From Epicoccum nigrum (taxonomy: Eukaryota; Ascomycota; Dothideomycetes; Pleosporales; Didymellaceae): DNA of 64,000 nucleotides. Location of the stretch: contig KZ107839.1 in assembly GCA_002116315.1 (NCBI GenBank), forward strand, positions 666,932-730,931. The letters are read 5' to 3'. A program made the position numbers and the translations under genes. Positions 21,500 to 33,680 of the stretch are shown in pieces. A model generated the notes under the pieces. The model made no database searches. It saw only the letters and a list, made by a program, of their open reading frames with translations, and had not been told where the DNA came from. Position 1 is the first letter of the stretch; each line of letters opens with the position of its first letter.

Positions 21500-24400
21500 T
21501 GGAACGATGTCGAGCAGCAGGCGGGCCTCGTGGGCGGGGAGCGTCGCCTAATAAACCGCCTCGTCAGCCGGGCGGGGGCCGGGTGCCGTGTGTGAGGGCG
21601 CGCGCTGCGTGTTAGCAGACAGTCGTCACCACGGCGGACGGCGGCTGCAGGCGAGGAGGGAGAGCAACAGCTGCAGCGGCGGTGGCGGCGGCGGCAGCAG
21701 TACCAGAGGGCGAGGGCGAGGGGGTGCCTGTGCTGGGCGGGCGAGGGCTGGCGGTGCTGGTACTGGCAGTACGGGCGTGCTGCGGACTGCGACTGCGACT
21801 GCGGGCGAGTGGTGTCGGTTTTATTAGTCGGGACGGCCTGCTGGGATCGCGGAGCACTTGGAGCACTTGAGCAGGCAAGACGGCCGGGGTTCTCTCTCAC
21901 TCATCAGGGCAGGAGCGCTGCGGGAGGGTTATTTAAGACAACACCCGCACACCCCTGCACCGACGCAGCTCAAGCGTCCCTCGCGGACCTGCTCATCCAC
22001 CAGCTGCGTCCCCGAGCAGAGGCAGCCCAAGGCGGCTGGATCCACCTGCTGGTGCTTCTGGGAACCACCCGCGCATTAGGCCATTAGCTGCACCACTATC
22101 AATTTACAGCCCTGGTCCCTGCCAGTTGCGACAGCAAGCAGCCTGCCTGTGTGCTCGGAGCGTCGCCGAGACAGGCATAGCCATGGTCCCACTACCCAGC
22201 CTGTCGGGCCTGCGAAAAGGTCCAGTTGGGCGGATCCCCCCTCACCCAGCGCCAGCGCTCGCAAGGAGCTGGCAGGAGCGCCCTCCACGTCCACGCCGCC
22301 GTTCACAGTCCACAGTCCACAGTCCACGCCCTTAAGGGCAACGCACCGTGCTGCTGCGCCGGCGTCTCGCAACCGCCCTGAGCACCGCAACGCTCCACCC
22401 GCGGGGCGCTGCGTCTGCCGTTTGCATTGCTGCTACATGGCATTATTTGCATTCTGCGGCCTGCTAATGCTGATGCTAATGCTACTCTGCTTGCTCTGCT
22501 CTGTGCCCTCACCGCTCAGCACACGAAAACATTAGTGCACGGTCATGCGCATGAATGATGCCGCCTCTGCTCTGGCAACGCTGGTGGCTGACCAAGAGGG
22601 CAGCTTTGGCCGGCGCCGAACTCGCCCATCCGCCCAATCGCCGCCGGCTGCTTGGGTCAGTTAGAGCAGGCCCTGCCACCATTCCAGTTGCTGGCGGCCA
22701 CACGTTTCGGCAGCCCCAGCGCTGTTCGACGCTGGTATGCCAGTGTAGTGTCCACGAGTGAAACCGTGACAGACGCTGCGGCCACAGCACGCCTGGGCAT
22801 AGCATGCCATGCCATGGGCCGATGGAACTGCTCCTCCGGCACTTATGCCAGGGTCGACCATGGTTCGGCATGCGCGACGCATTTGCACACTCCTCCGTGG
22901 TAGAGTATGGGTCGCAATCCGACCTTTTGGCGACAATTTCCGCCTTTGCCCAGCACAATTCCCAATCAAACCATTGTTGCTGACGCGAGACGCCTGTTTT
23001 GGTCGCTGTCAGCTGCGAGCCCGTAAAGGAACAACGACCCAAAGCCATGTCATGAGGCGCATCCTGAGTAAGCCTATCCTCGGCCGCCTGCATGTGCCGT
23101 TGTTGAGAGGGCGGAGACCATGGAGAAGTTGTGAACAGGAGCGCCAAACCCCGTCTAATTGGCGCCAGCACGACCCGGTCACTGTGTACGTATAAATCTT
23201 TGCGTTCATGATTCCGACCTGCATCTATTGAGGCACGGTCGCTGCTGCATCAGTGCACATCTTCTCGCTGCCCGTGCCGGCCCGCTGGCGGAACCACAAG
23301 AGCGCAGCAAGGGGTTCGGTGGCAATACTGTGGAGTCGAAATTTCAGAACACCAATTCAGAGACAACATGAGCATCTGCTGATATTAGGCTCGGTACGTG
23401 CGCGGTCCGAAGCCTTCAAAGATAGGCAACTTAGAAGCAACCCTGTCTAACAGCATGTGATATGTGAAACTTGGAGTCTGTTGTTTGCTGGGTGCGAGGA
23501 GCCCAGTTCGGTCCACATCTCTCTGCTGTGTAGAAAGTGCCTGCATGCAGTAGGCTGGGTCACCCACGGTATCATCCATATGGCTATTGCATCTGGGCGG
23601 AAATTAAACTAGGCGATTGGCTGATATGATTTAGCAGGGCGCAATTCGTCCCAGTCGCTGGTCGTGGGGGAGTACATGACGTGAAATCCGTGTAGGTTGC
23701 GAGTCGTCGAGTCCCAAGAATCCGGTCGCCAGTCTGGGATCACGCTGTCGGATCATGCGTTAGTTGCCGCTTCCCCCTCACTGCCAACAAGGAACCTTCG
23801 CGGTGATTGGCAAGAGATATGCGTGCGCATGGATTCGCACTTGTCCTGCGGGTTTCGTTTCGAAGAGACCATCATAGGCAGGATGCGAGCTTGTTTGACA
23901 CCCCCTGACACCTTCGAAACTGACCATGGCCAATGAAGACGTTCCATCGATGTCTTCAAACGCATGCAGGGTGCTTCAAACGCTGGCAGCGGGAGCAAGG
24001 CTGTCTGTGACGGATGACAACAGGTCCTGTTCCTGGGTCCTCTGCAACAGTGAAAGTGTCGAGACCGATAGCTGAGTGATTACTGCAACCAATTTCTATT
24101 AAGTTCGGCGATGGATCGCCGGTGGGCAGCCACATGGCTTAGCACAACCAGCCCTTTGGGTTAAACGGTATGCAATTTCTTCTTCTTATGTGGATCAAGG
24201 AGATTCTTGGATTGCATGTAGCGGACAAAGGCGCTGTATCAACACTAGCTGTATTGTAGTAAGGTCTGACAGGCGTGATGTGCGTATCCGTCTGATGAGC
24301 GCAGAAAGAACAAAGGCAAAAGGTGAAACGTGAACAGCCGCTAAGGAGCCGAACCAGTCCCCTGGGTAGCGACCGGCACTTGGGGCGGAGAAACCAACAC

Positions 24401-26803
24401 AGAGTGTGTTTTACTTCTGAGCCGCTGCAGCGCTGCTCTTACCTGCCTGTGCGCATCCACAGCAACCGCGATGTGCGCGTCAAGCTACCTGGCTATGACC
24501 GATGCAAGAGTCCAGACTATGTCTAGGTCATTGCGGAGATTGGATATGGTACGTTACCCCACTCGTGATGTAAGAAAGGCGCGATCTGTTGTGGAGTATT
24601 GACTAGGGCTGATACGCATACAGACAACAGGCCTCGCGAACGTGCAATATGAATGCATAATTGCACTTGGGATCCGTCTTAAGGACGCAGCACTGCTACA
24701 GTAGGATTAAGACCGGCAGCTTTTGTGCTAAATACCAGGCACGGAGTAAGTCTATATCAAGCATATCATTAGGATGAGACATATATTCGCTTGACCTGCA
24801 CAATTCAGTGCAATGCGTAAACTTCGGAAACAATCCCATTTCACTGATAGATCGGCAAGGCTCATTTTTGGTAGGGGTTTTGCTGAACACAAAGAGAGGA
24901 CATTGTAGAAAAACCTACTGGCTTCACATTTGCCTCGTTGCTGATGCATTTGCTCACGTCATTGCTGAACAAAACACCTGTTCTGAACTTGTACATGCGC
25001 CGAAAAAAAAATCATTTGGTTACTTCAGAAGAAACATCTCCATTCTCATTCTGGTTGAAGAAGTTGGACTAGCCAAAAAGGCGGTGTGAAGTTATACGTG
25101 GACCAAGCAAAGACCAAGCGCCTGCAGTCAGCCTTAGAATGTAGAAAGTAAGGCTGTCGCCTAATTAATCGCCATACAGATGCACGACAGAACGCGTACA
25201 TTCATCTCAAACCAAGTATCCTAGGAGATCTATTCAAGTTTTAACAACGGATGCCGGAAGGGTGTAAAGATTGTGAAACACCGACCGATCGACGTGCAAG
25301 AACTAGCTTTATGCTGTGCCAATTCTGATCTGTAAGCTTATGCTTTTGAACTGCTCTCAAAACCCACTCGAGAAGACCCGCCTTACCAGCCTTCCCGTTC
25401 CAGCTCGATTGCGGTGCCTCACTCGGCAGGTTGACTAGAGCAGATCGAAAATTGAATTCCTGCGGTGTGACAAGCAATATCCCTGGTTGTCGGATAATCA
25501 AGGCACCTGCGTACAGCATACCCAGATCATGCACCCTGAACTTTGTCTCACCTTTCGTGCAAAGTAAGACACACCCGGTAAAAGCAGTGAGAGTTTGCTC
25601 TCGACCTGATCCCATGTGTCCATTGATGAACCCTAAGGGTTAGAACTCGATCAAATTGACCAGCGCGTCATGAACGTCATCATTATAAGCTTTTTTATGG
25701 CTGTGTTTCAAAACCATTACAACCTTGAACGGAGCCCCGGATCATCCAGCGTGCTCCTTCACATTGTGAGGGTAATCTTGAAACTAAAGTCGTTCAAAAT
25801 AAAGCTACAGGCTACTGGATGTTGGCTTTGGCGTAATGTGATTATCCAGTTTTCTCGGTACATTCGCTACAAGTCATCGTGAAATGTGGAAGAGGGCATC
25901 AGCAGGCGTCCCGCATCGCGTAAAGCATTTGCTGTTGTTCAAGCAGGAGAAGCTTGTAGCAGAGTATTGTCTGGCATGACTCTCGGCGAAGCCCAGTACA
26001 TGGCTTTGCTTGTACCAAAGGTGAGTCTCTCATCCTAAAAATACCTCCAACGAATACCGAAACAGTACCATTGCAGCATAATGCATGTTCGGACTACTGC
26101 CGTCCCCATAGAGTGTTCCACTAAAACCCACAACATGCCGACTGCATCTGTATACTGGTAATCGGGTGCTTTGACTCACGCCCTTTCATCTATCTCAGGG
26201 CAATCCTTGGATGCAGTTACACACGCTAGAAGAAATGCAAGTCCGATAGAGTTCGGCCCCCAAAGCTAGGTTCGACGTATCCGATCGGTCCCTCCAGCCG
26301 GTTCTTGCACCTAATACAGATCTTCGTTCGCTGCGTAAGGGTTTTCGGCGTTTCCTCCGGTACCAACCAACGATGGCGTCTGCTGGTTCACTTTAGACTT
26401 TCCGTAGCGGCCGTGACACAAGCTACAGGTCAGACCAAAGCTAAATAGACTATGCTCTTATTCGTTGCTGTCAGGCATGTGTCCAAGAAATCCAGTTTCG
26501 AGATGGATCAGTCCCAATACCACGGTTACGTTCGCACGTTCACGCGGCGATCCCTCGCATAGAACGTTCCATGCGTCTGAATGGAATGATCACCAGCCAT
26601 TCAATTAAATTGGTATCGGATCACTTTCCCCTAATTCACTTGATCATCCTAGTATCGTCACATGCCTAGTGCTCACTTACGGGCTGTCAGAACTATGATG
26701 CACCTGCCGCGCTATGTTTCTGTGGAAGAAGCAAGAACGTGCTTCGCTGCTTTCATTTGATAAACAATTGATTGCCTCGCAGATCACTACTTAATTTACC
26801 GTC
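21500..26803. other. 5.3 kb gene-poor stretch upstream of the LaeA-like gene
   Basis: The first kilobase (to about 22500) is very GC-rich with GGC/CAG-like low complexity and small direct repeats (CAGTCCA units near 22307-22328), probably the promoter and leader of the LaeA-like gene. The rest holds only short ORFs without known motifs. A 46-codon open stretch at about 25885-26020 (plus) ends exactly at a GTGAGT donor and could be an orphan exon (contains MTLGEAQYMALLVPK), but no partner exons could be assigned. Confidence 0.45.
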
Positions 26804-28073
26804 TCAGGCCCACTGCCAACGCTTCTTTAGCCATTGCAAGACATACACGAGAACAACCAGTACCGGGACCTCAATCAGTGGACCGACAGTACTCGCCAAC
26901 GCTTGTCCACTTGAGGCACCATAAACCGCGACCACGACGGCGATAGCGAGCTCGAAGTTATTGCTAGCAGCCGTGAAACCTTGGACACAACTGAGCTTGT
27001 ACTCAAAGCCCATCTTGTAGCATAACCAGACTGTAGCCGAGAAGAGAACGAGGAAGTAGACCAGCAGTGGCGCGCATACGCGCAATACATCCGTAATCTG
27101 CCTAACAACGTGCGCACCCTGGCTGGCAAACAAGACAATGATTGTATACAATAGGCCAATAAGAGAGAAGGGGCCTATATACTGCAGGAAACGTCGCTGG
27201 TATCTTTCTTCGCCGATGATGGCTCTTAATACCAGCCGCGTGAGGACCGCTGCACCAAGGGGTATTCCCAGGAAGACACCTACACTTTGCGCGACCTTTG
27301 AATACGAAACGTTTACGTCATCGCCATCGCTGACGACTTCGATGTAGAAGATTGCCAATGGCGCAAAGAGGACGATCTGAAGTATCGAGTTGAAAGCCAC
27401 AAGCACGGCACAGTAGTCTCCGTCTCCTTTGGCTAAGTCGGTCCAGATAAGCACCATGGCGATGCAACGTGCAATACCAACAAAGATCAACCCTTCTCTC
27501 AAGTCTTGACGGTCCGGAAGGAAGGCCCAAGCTAAGCCTACCATAAAGAGCGGCGCAATGATCCAGTTTAATACGAAAGAGATGCCAATTTGTATCCACA
27601 GGGCTTTATGCGAGAGCAGGAGATGCAGTGTTTCGTAGCGGACTTTACACAGGATAGGGTACATCATGACGAGGAGACCGATGGCTGGTACATGAAGAGT
27701 GAGCAACGACATAAACTCAACCAGCTTAAGGACTTACCAATCGGTACACTGACGCCCACAAACTCGCCCTTTTGCAGTGCAGGACCTGCAGACTCGACGG
27801 TGTTACCGATGGTGATGCCAACACCCATCGCAGTAAGGATCCATAGCACCAGAAATCGATTCAGGATTGAAAGCCCCCTCAAAGGCGGAAGGTCTGTTTC
27901 GCCTTTTGCGCAGGCATCTTATCTGATCGTCAGGTACGAAGAAACGGATTGAGACTCTTGAATAGCTTACCAGCATTGCATGAGCCTTGCCCATCGCTCT
28001 GCCCCTTTTCGACATCCGCATCCCCTTGCCGTTGCTTCTCGTACACTATTGCGCGTTCTTCGATTGTTTTCAT
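26804..28073 (-). CDS. acr3: Arsenite efflux transporter, ACR3 family
   Basis: Plasma-membrane exporter of arsenite (and possibly antimonite), bile acid/arsenite/riboflavin transporter superfamily. Exons 28073-27971, 27917-27738 and 27684-26804, with two 53-nt introns (GTAAGC and GTAAGT donors), encode 387 residues, normal for fungal Acr3. A hydrophilic, charged N terminus of about 50 residues precedes ten hydrophobic segments. Diagnostic signatures: LSILNRFLVLWILTAMGVGI at the first span, YPILCKVRYE, IARCIAMVLIWTDLAKGD with the Cys that is essential in characterised Acr3 proteins, AFNSILQIVLFAPLAIFY, and NNFELAIAVVVA with the conserved Glu of the penultimate helix. No arsenate reductase (Acr2) or arsenic methyltransferase gene was found next to it. 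Confidence 0.9.
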
Positions 28074-29655
28074 CTTCTCGACGATCAGATTATGAGCTCT
28101 ATGGAGCCGAAGCCTACTCTACAGCTTATATTCTACAATGATGGATGTAGCTAACTTTGCACGTAATCCCGACCAATCAGGTGCGAGCAGTGACTCCTCG
28201 CTGTAGGGCCGAGCGGCGACATGGCAGAACAACACGTGAGCGGTGAGCGCGGAGAATAGTGATCCAGCGAGGCACCACCACTACTTTTCCATCACTTTCC
28301 CATTGATGCGCGCCGGCCGGAAGATATGTTGCGGACGTCGCGAGGTCTACACTTTGAAAGCTATCGTGCAGCAAATCCTACGGCGCATGTGGAAGCCGCA
28401 AAAAGGGCGCATACTATGCGACCATAGATTCGGAACCAGAATGCGAGTGAGCCAGGTGAACTCGTATCATCTGTTTCTTCTTCTTGCCCAGCCTTGGTAT
28501 TCAATTCTGGTGTCGTAGAGCAGCCAAGGATACTTCTGCATCTGAAGTTATACACTCGGGCCTTACCATCGGGACCAGAGCGTATTAGAAACTGTGCAAG
28601 GCACGCATATGCTCATAAGTGTCTGTAACAGCAGGGAGCTACCTACTGGCCATATATGCTGTTGTAACAAAGTACCCGCGAGTTCAAGACTGAGGGCACG
28701 CAAGGTCTTACGGGTATGCCACATTTTCAAGGGATAGACGCAGTTGAAAATCTGACACAATCGATACCACAAACGAGATGCGCATGACTTTGGTGCAATG
28801 TACTTAGATACTAAGAGGCATGCCGATGGCTCATGCTCCGAGGGAGCTGCATGCACCACAATCTCAAGATTCGGCTGTGGTAGTCATGGCTCGTAAAGGC
28901 AATGGTGCTTCCAAGAATATCGAATATCGAATATCATGCCAACGCATGCATCACTGGGGCACAGTCGACAACGCATAGAAGTATTCCGGACTGCTGGAAT
29001 CGATAAAGCAATGGATAAGACAAGGAAAACGATATGGCAAAGGTGTTGGCGACCAAAACGAGCAGTTGGCGATTTCAACAGTCGATGTTGCAGGGATCAC
29101 TATCGCTTGATTCATGTTGAGCATGCCTTATCACCTCAAAACCTCGCGCTTCGCCGCTTCCATGCTTCCGCCCGTATCTTTTTCTTTAACTATGCTAGGC
29201 CTCCCGCTCGGGCCGCTCCTGCACGTTCGAGAGCGTTCCAGTGCGCAGTAGCGAGCACCGTTGCCGCGAAGGCAGAGCCTGCAGAAGAATGACAGGGGTT
29301 TAGCAATGTGTGGCGGTATACCAAAGGCGAGGCTGGTGAGGCTTGCGAGCAAGTGGCGATTTACACATGAAAGGTTGCGGTGTTCTGTGTATGATATTGG
29401 GTGTTAGAGCCAGAGGCACAGTACACCTGCATGTCAAAACAACATTTGTAATATAGTGATTGTCATTGATTGTTGGCCAGTATGTTGAAGTGTTTGACTC
29501 CCCTGGCCTGCTACATTCCTCCTCCGTCCATGTTTGCACTCACCGAGAAACACTATCTCGCGAAAATTCGATACCATCTTCTAGACATTTACCGCTTCAG
29601 AGTGCCGCACTATTTACGATTGAAACATTGAGTGGCGCGTCCCCACTTCCTCCGC
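28074..29655. other. intergenic region upstream of acr3
   Basis: Promoter side of the acr3 gene plus about 1.4 kb in which only short ORFs occur; no gene recognised. Confidence 0.5.
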
Positions 29656-30147
29656 TCATGGGCAGCCAAAATATGGTAGATCGCTCCACCGCCTGAGGTC
29701 CACATGCCTGCTTCTCTGCTTCTCCTGTTTTCTCCAGGTTTCAATAGTCGCCTCTCGACAGAGTGATACCCCATCCTGATCCTCACTGTCGCTAGTCTCA
29801 AGCAGCACGAATTCGTCGTCCACAATGATCACTGTGCTATCGCTCCTTCGCGAATCAAGTTCGCCACAGTGGATATCCTTCTGGCAAGTCGTGGATAATG
29901 TACATTGCTGATAAGCGACTGGCGCGAATACGTGACTCAGAAATCTGATGAAGAACGCCAAAATATGGTGGTGATCGACGTGATGAGCATGTTGAAATTC
30001 ACTTTGGTGGTCTGTCCGGACAGAGATTGTTGTGGTTCTGTGGCGATCGCCGAGAAGAGTGGAGTATGTAGAAGGGTGGAGAAGACTGGGGAAAAGCGAC
30101 ATCGTGAGTTTTGATCGTGGGGACTGGGTTTCCGCTTCCGCGTGCAT
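29656..30147 (-). CDS. uncertain hypothetical protein
   Basis: Intron-free ORF of 163 residues with an ATG at 30147 (a second ATG 15 codons later, MSLFPSLL). A His-rich patch (HAHHVDHHH) is followed by a hydrophobic stretch (ILAFFIRFLSHVFAPVAYQQ) and an acidic segment (TVIIVDDEFVLLETSDSED), then a basic C terminus. It matches no family I know. It may be a real lineage-specific gene or chance; opposite-strand ORFs in the same place are shorter. Confidence 0.3.
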   Translation of the reverse strand: MHAEAETQSPRSKLTMSLFPSLLHPSTYSTLLGDRHRTTTISVRTDHQSEFQHAHHVDHHHILAFFIRFLSHVFAPVAYQQCTLSTTCQKDIHCGELDSRRSDSTVIIVDDEFVLLETSDSEDQDGVSLCREATIETWRKQEKQRSRHVDLRRWSDLPYFGCP

Positions 30148-30973
30148 TGGTAGTGTGGAGGTGCACGGTCAAGGCGAAACTCTTGATGTCTGATTTGGTG
30201 TCAAGGTCTTCAAGGTGAACAGAATGGCGTACAAACGAGCTGGTGGGACAGCGATAGATAGTTGATGATTGATGAAGTGTTGTCTGTTGTCAGCAAGTTC
30301 TTCATCTTTATACTTGCCATAATCTCTTCCTGTATCTACAGTGTCAATAGACTATGGTCAGTATGGTGGTGTGAGTGTCAGTCACTGCGCCATTGCAATG
30401 CTCATGCTTGGCTGCCGCATCCTGTACTTGATCGACCATCATCGAAGCATTACGACAAGGTGTCAGTTGACACGTCGGACGAAGCTCGCAGATGCTGTTC
30501 TTTTGCATTCGAAATTTTGTTGATGGCGTGACCGGTGCCGGACTCCCCCGAGCTCAACATCAAACTTGTTCTGCACCTCCGCTCCATCAACCTCCGCATT
30601 CGATAGATCTCGAACGCCACACAGCCAACTTTATCCGGAGTTTTACAGGCATATCCGGAGGCGAGCAGGGAGGCGACCAAGGAAGTGGGTTCTGGAAGGC
30701 GAATCTCCCCACAATTCTCGTACCTCGTGCCTGTTTTGACTCGCTAGTCGTGTCGCTTCGTGCTCCCCGAGGTAGCGGCGTTGGCCCCGAGACTATCTTT
30801 ACCTTAGTCTACACCAGCACGGGCTCTAGGTCCATCGTGACCGCAATTTCAGATTTTCCAAGAAGCATTCAAAAGCTGAACTTCTCCCATTCTTCCTGTC
30901 AACAATCAGTCAATCCGTCTATCCAACTATCAATTACCCCAACGTTAAACCAAACAACACATCAATCACCAAA
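30148..30973. other. intergenic, leader of the 74-residue gene
   Basis: The last 150 bases before 30974 are C/T- and CAA-rich without upstream ATGs close to the start, as in leaders of highly expressed fungal genes. No gene recognised in the rest. Confidence 0.5.
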
Positions 30974-31250
30974 ATGTCTGCCCAGACCACCATCCCCAAG
31001 ATCCAGCTCACCGCTGAGGAGATCGCCTTCAAGGCCGAGCACGACGCCATCACATCCTACGAGGAGGGTTGGGACAACTGGGACGGCCCTCAGTGGCCTA
31101 TCGGCACCGTCCAGTGCTCTATCCGTATGTTTTGCAACTATCACACTCTTCAATCAAGTCACTAATATCTTCACAGAGGCCAACTGGGAAGACCGTTCCG
31201 TCCCCCCTACACCCGCTGTTGAGGCCGATGAGCCCCAGTACAAGAACTAG
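30974..31250 (+). CDS. small conserved-looking protein of 74 residues
   Basis: Exons 30974-31124 and 31177-31250, separated by a 52-nt GTATGT...TTCACAG intron with an ACTAAT branch motif; joining restores one frame. The product is soluble and acidic, without a signal peptide or membrane span: an N-terminal Thr/Ile/Lys part with a helix-like EEIAFKAEHDAI, then a Trp-rich core (GWDNWDGPQWPIG, ANWEDRS) and a Pro/Glu tail (EADEPQYKN). Codon use is extremely biased to C-ending optimal codons and the ATG context is CACCAAAATG, so high expression is likely. I do not recognise the family. The single ORF running through the second exon in another frame is a shadow. Confidence 0.75.
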
Positions 31251-32342
31251 ACAGACCATTGTTCAGACTTTACGACATCATATCCGTTCTTCCTCACGTC
31301 TACATGGAAACGCCACCTTGTTAATACTGGCGAGCGATACGATATCAAGTTTAATGCTGGGCTCGGTTTGGATGGGATTATCGGACACTTTTTGGGTACA
31401 TTGGCGCACTGGGAATAGATCATGGGCAAACCTACGGGACCTTTTTTGTGAAAAGCGAAAAGCTACAATTCATCACTTTCATCTCTACACTTTATGTGTT
31501 AAGCTTTGCACTCTGTGTATATTGTACCATGGTCCAATTGCCATACATTTTTTGAATTATGGACTTGGGCATCTTCTCCGTCGTAGATTGACTGCTGTCT
31601 ATCTGCATTGTTGCAAATTTGATACACCCCCTGTGGCCAAACATACCATGTTCGACCTGCTCCTTTTGTGATTTTGCCACAACAATTTTCGAGGCGGTGA
31701 GGAGATGATCTGCCGCTATGAGAGTCAAAATGTGTCTGAGTGGAGTTTGGGCGGGTTCATGTGGAGTCGGGTGGAGTCGGAGTGGAGTCAACACCTGCAA
31801 CAACTTTTCGACCCGCTGCCGCACCGGTACGTTCGACCCACCTGTGTCCTGCGATGCTTATCCCCGGTCTCAAGGCAACTTGCAGCATGTGGGAAAGGAA
31901 ACAAACTCAATGCGAGCTTTGGAGACAGAGGGTATAATACGTGATAGCGTATTTTTTTACGAGAAGCATGCCGATTGTGGCCGCGTGTAAGCGGCTAGCT
32001 ATTGTAACGCTTTCCTGCTGCGGTGCAGCATGTGCCGCTTAAGGCAGCCCAGTTCCTTTACGCCATGATTATATGCAGCAGCCTAAAATCCTTAATAGTC
32101 CAGTCGCCGGAAAGCCGGTCAAAACAAGAGGAGAATACGCCGAAATGATCCTGCTTGTATGTCGTGAAACGGGAGCTAACTGGCTGTCCAGACAAGCCAA
32201 CCCGAGAATGCTACTTTTGTAAACGTCGGTGATGCTCCTGAAGGCCAATAGCAGTACAGTAGATGTCGGATAAGTGATGAGAGGTGTGGTGCAGGCCAAG
32301 CTCGGAGACGATATGCCAGCACCTTGCCGGGATTGGAGAGAA
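31251..32342. other. intergenic between convergent genes
   Basis: 3' regions of the 74-residue gene and of the bHLH gene. It contains three GTGGAGTCGG-like units at about 31759-31787 and no recognisable gene. Confidence 0.5.
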
Positions 32343-33680
32343 TCACTTCACTTGGTTGTTAATCTTCATGTCCATGACATACTGCATTAAGCTGCAGTCG
32401 TCGCACTTGACAAGTGCTTGAAGTGCCTTCACGCGTGCCCGCAAAAGAGCATTTTCGTCCGCAAGAGATTTCTTGTCTTTCTCTTGTTGCTTGATGTGGG
32501 CTGTAGCCGATGCAAGAATGACGGCCTTACTCGGTTTCGAGGGTGTGGGAAGATCTTCAATATCGGCGCCGTCGTATCCTCGAGCGTTCTGTTGAAGAGA
32601 AGGGACAACACGCCGAAGAGACTCGAGTTGAGTGTTGAGAGATTCGCGGTACTTGCGCTCGACCTGATTGTGTGGTAATCGGCGGCGGTTTTTAGGCTTG
32701 TCCTCTATAACTGCCGGTGGTGAATCTTGTCCTGGTGAATCTTCTGTAGTCTCAGTCTTCATACGTTGCTTTGCTTCGGCGATAAGTTCGGCAGCGGTCT
32801 TGGTCGGCTGAGAGGATTGTCGGCCTGTGGTTTCCCCCATTGACGTCTCGCTCTCGGTTCGTTTCTTCCGACGAGGTTGAATCTCTACAACACCTTCCTC
32901 GGCAGTGACTTCTTGCGCCTCGGCTAGCAGGCTATTGATATTGGGTAGATTATCCTGATCGGCGAACAAGAAAGGAGCGCAGCCTCCACCACATGTTGAG
33001 GGATTTGGTGGTGGGCCATTCTGATCGTGGTTAGGACATAGAGGCGATGTCCAACATGCGGATAGGATATCCGGCTTATTCTTGGTACGTTTGGTGGCGG
33101 TATCTACTGATGTCTTGTTCCTATCAAGCGCGGGCCTTGATGGGGTCGGCGAATCCTTGACTCCATTTGGGAAGGTAAGGTCTTCTACAAAACCTGCTTC
33201 GAGGTTGTTGGGGAACATGGACTCATATGCGGGGTTGGGGAATGTGTTGGCGCGCTGCACTGAGGGCCTTCGCAGTGACGCCATCTGGGGTGACTGATTG
33301 TTAGAATGTGTCGACATGGATGCGGGGGTCTGGCAGGAGGACAGATTGGCAGCAGTGGTGAATGGCTCAGGTGATGACTCTGTTGTTGAACCACCGCCAG
33401 CGACGACGCTACCATATGGCTGTAGCACTTCCAGGTCGCTTAGGAAGTAGTCGTTCGATATGAACAGAGAGTCTTCGAAGTAAGGATCGGCTGATGTGCC
33501 GTTGAGGAGAGGGTCGAAAGTAGTGGCGTCCTCAGGCGTGGACCCTGAAGCCTGCGAGGAGATGGACTTGGGCATATCAGAAGACGGAGGACCTGTTGTA
33601 GGTGCTGAAAGATCGGACCATTGGTCGTGCGGTATATTCAAACTCTCAGCATTGAGGAATGCGTCCCAATTGAGAGCCAT
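32343..33680 (-). CDS. bHLH transcription factor with SREBP-like basic region
   Basis: Intron-free, 445 residues, predicted nuclear. The N-terminal half is Ser/Pro/Asn-rich and acidic (activation-domain-like). A Cys/His patch at about 208-236 (CWTSPLCPNHD, STCGGGCAPFLF) is unusual. A Lys/Arg patch (PRRKKR) follows. The bHLH covers about 335-410: basic region RRRLPHNQVERKYRESLN, helix 1 TQLESLRRVVPSL, a long loop containing DIEDLPTPS, and helix 2 SKAVILASATAHIKQQE continuing into a leucine-zipper-like coil (LADENALLRARVKALQALV). The Tyr in ERKYR replaces the Arg found in most bHLH proteins, as in SREBP-type factors, which allows E-box and SRE-type sites. Unlike SREBP precursors it has no membrane spans, so cleavage activation is not expected. 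Confidence 0.85.
   Translation of the reverse strand: MALNWDAFLNAESLNIPHDQWSDLSAPTTGPPSSDMPKSISSQASGSTPEDATTFDPLLNGTSADPYFEDSLFISNDYFLSDLEVLQPYGSVVAGGGSTTESSPEPFTTAANLSSCQTPASMSTHSNNQSPQMASLRRPSVQRANTFPNPAYESMFPNNLEAGFVEDLTFPNGVKDSPTPSRPALDRNKTSVDTATKRTKNKPDILSACWTSPLCPNHDQNGPPPNPSTCGGGCAPFLFADQDNLPNINSLLAEAQEVTAEEGVVEIQPRRKKRTESETSMGETTGRQSSQPTKTAAELIAEAKQRMKTETTEDSPGQDSPPAVIEDKPKNRRRLPHNQVERKYRESLNTQLESLRRVVPSLQQNARGYDGADIEDLPTPSKPSKAVILASATAHIKQQEKDKKSLADENALLRARVKALQALVKCDDCSLMQYVMDMKINNQVK

Noticed and set aside
21172..21900. 242-codon minus-strand ORF upstream of the LaeA-like gene
   Set aside because: Starts with GTG, runs through LaeA introns in the wrong frame and is low-complexity GC-rich sequence.
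30492..31250. Long plus-strand ORF covering the 74-residue gene
   Set aside because: Shares only the last exon frame; its upstream part reads through the leader and the intron of the real gene.
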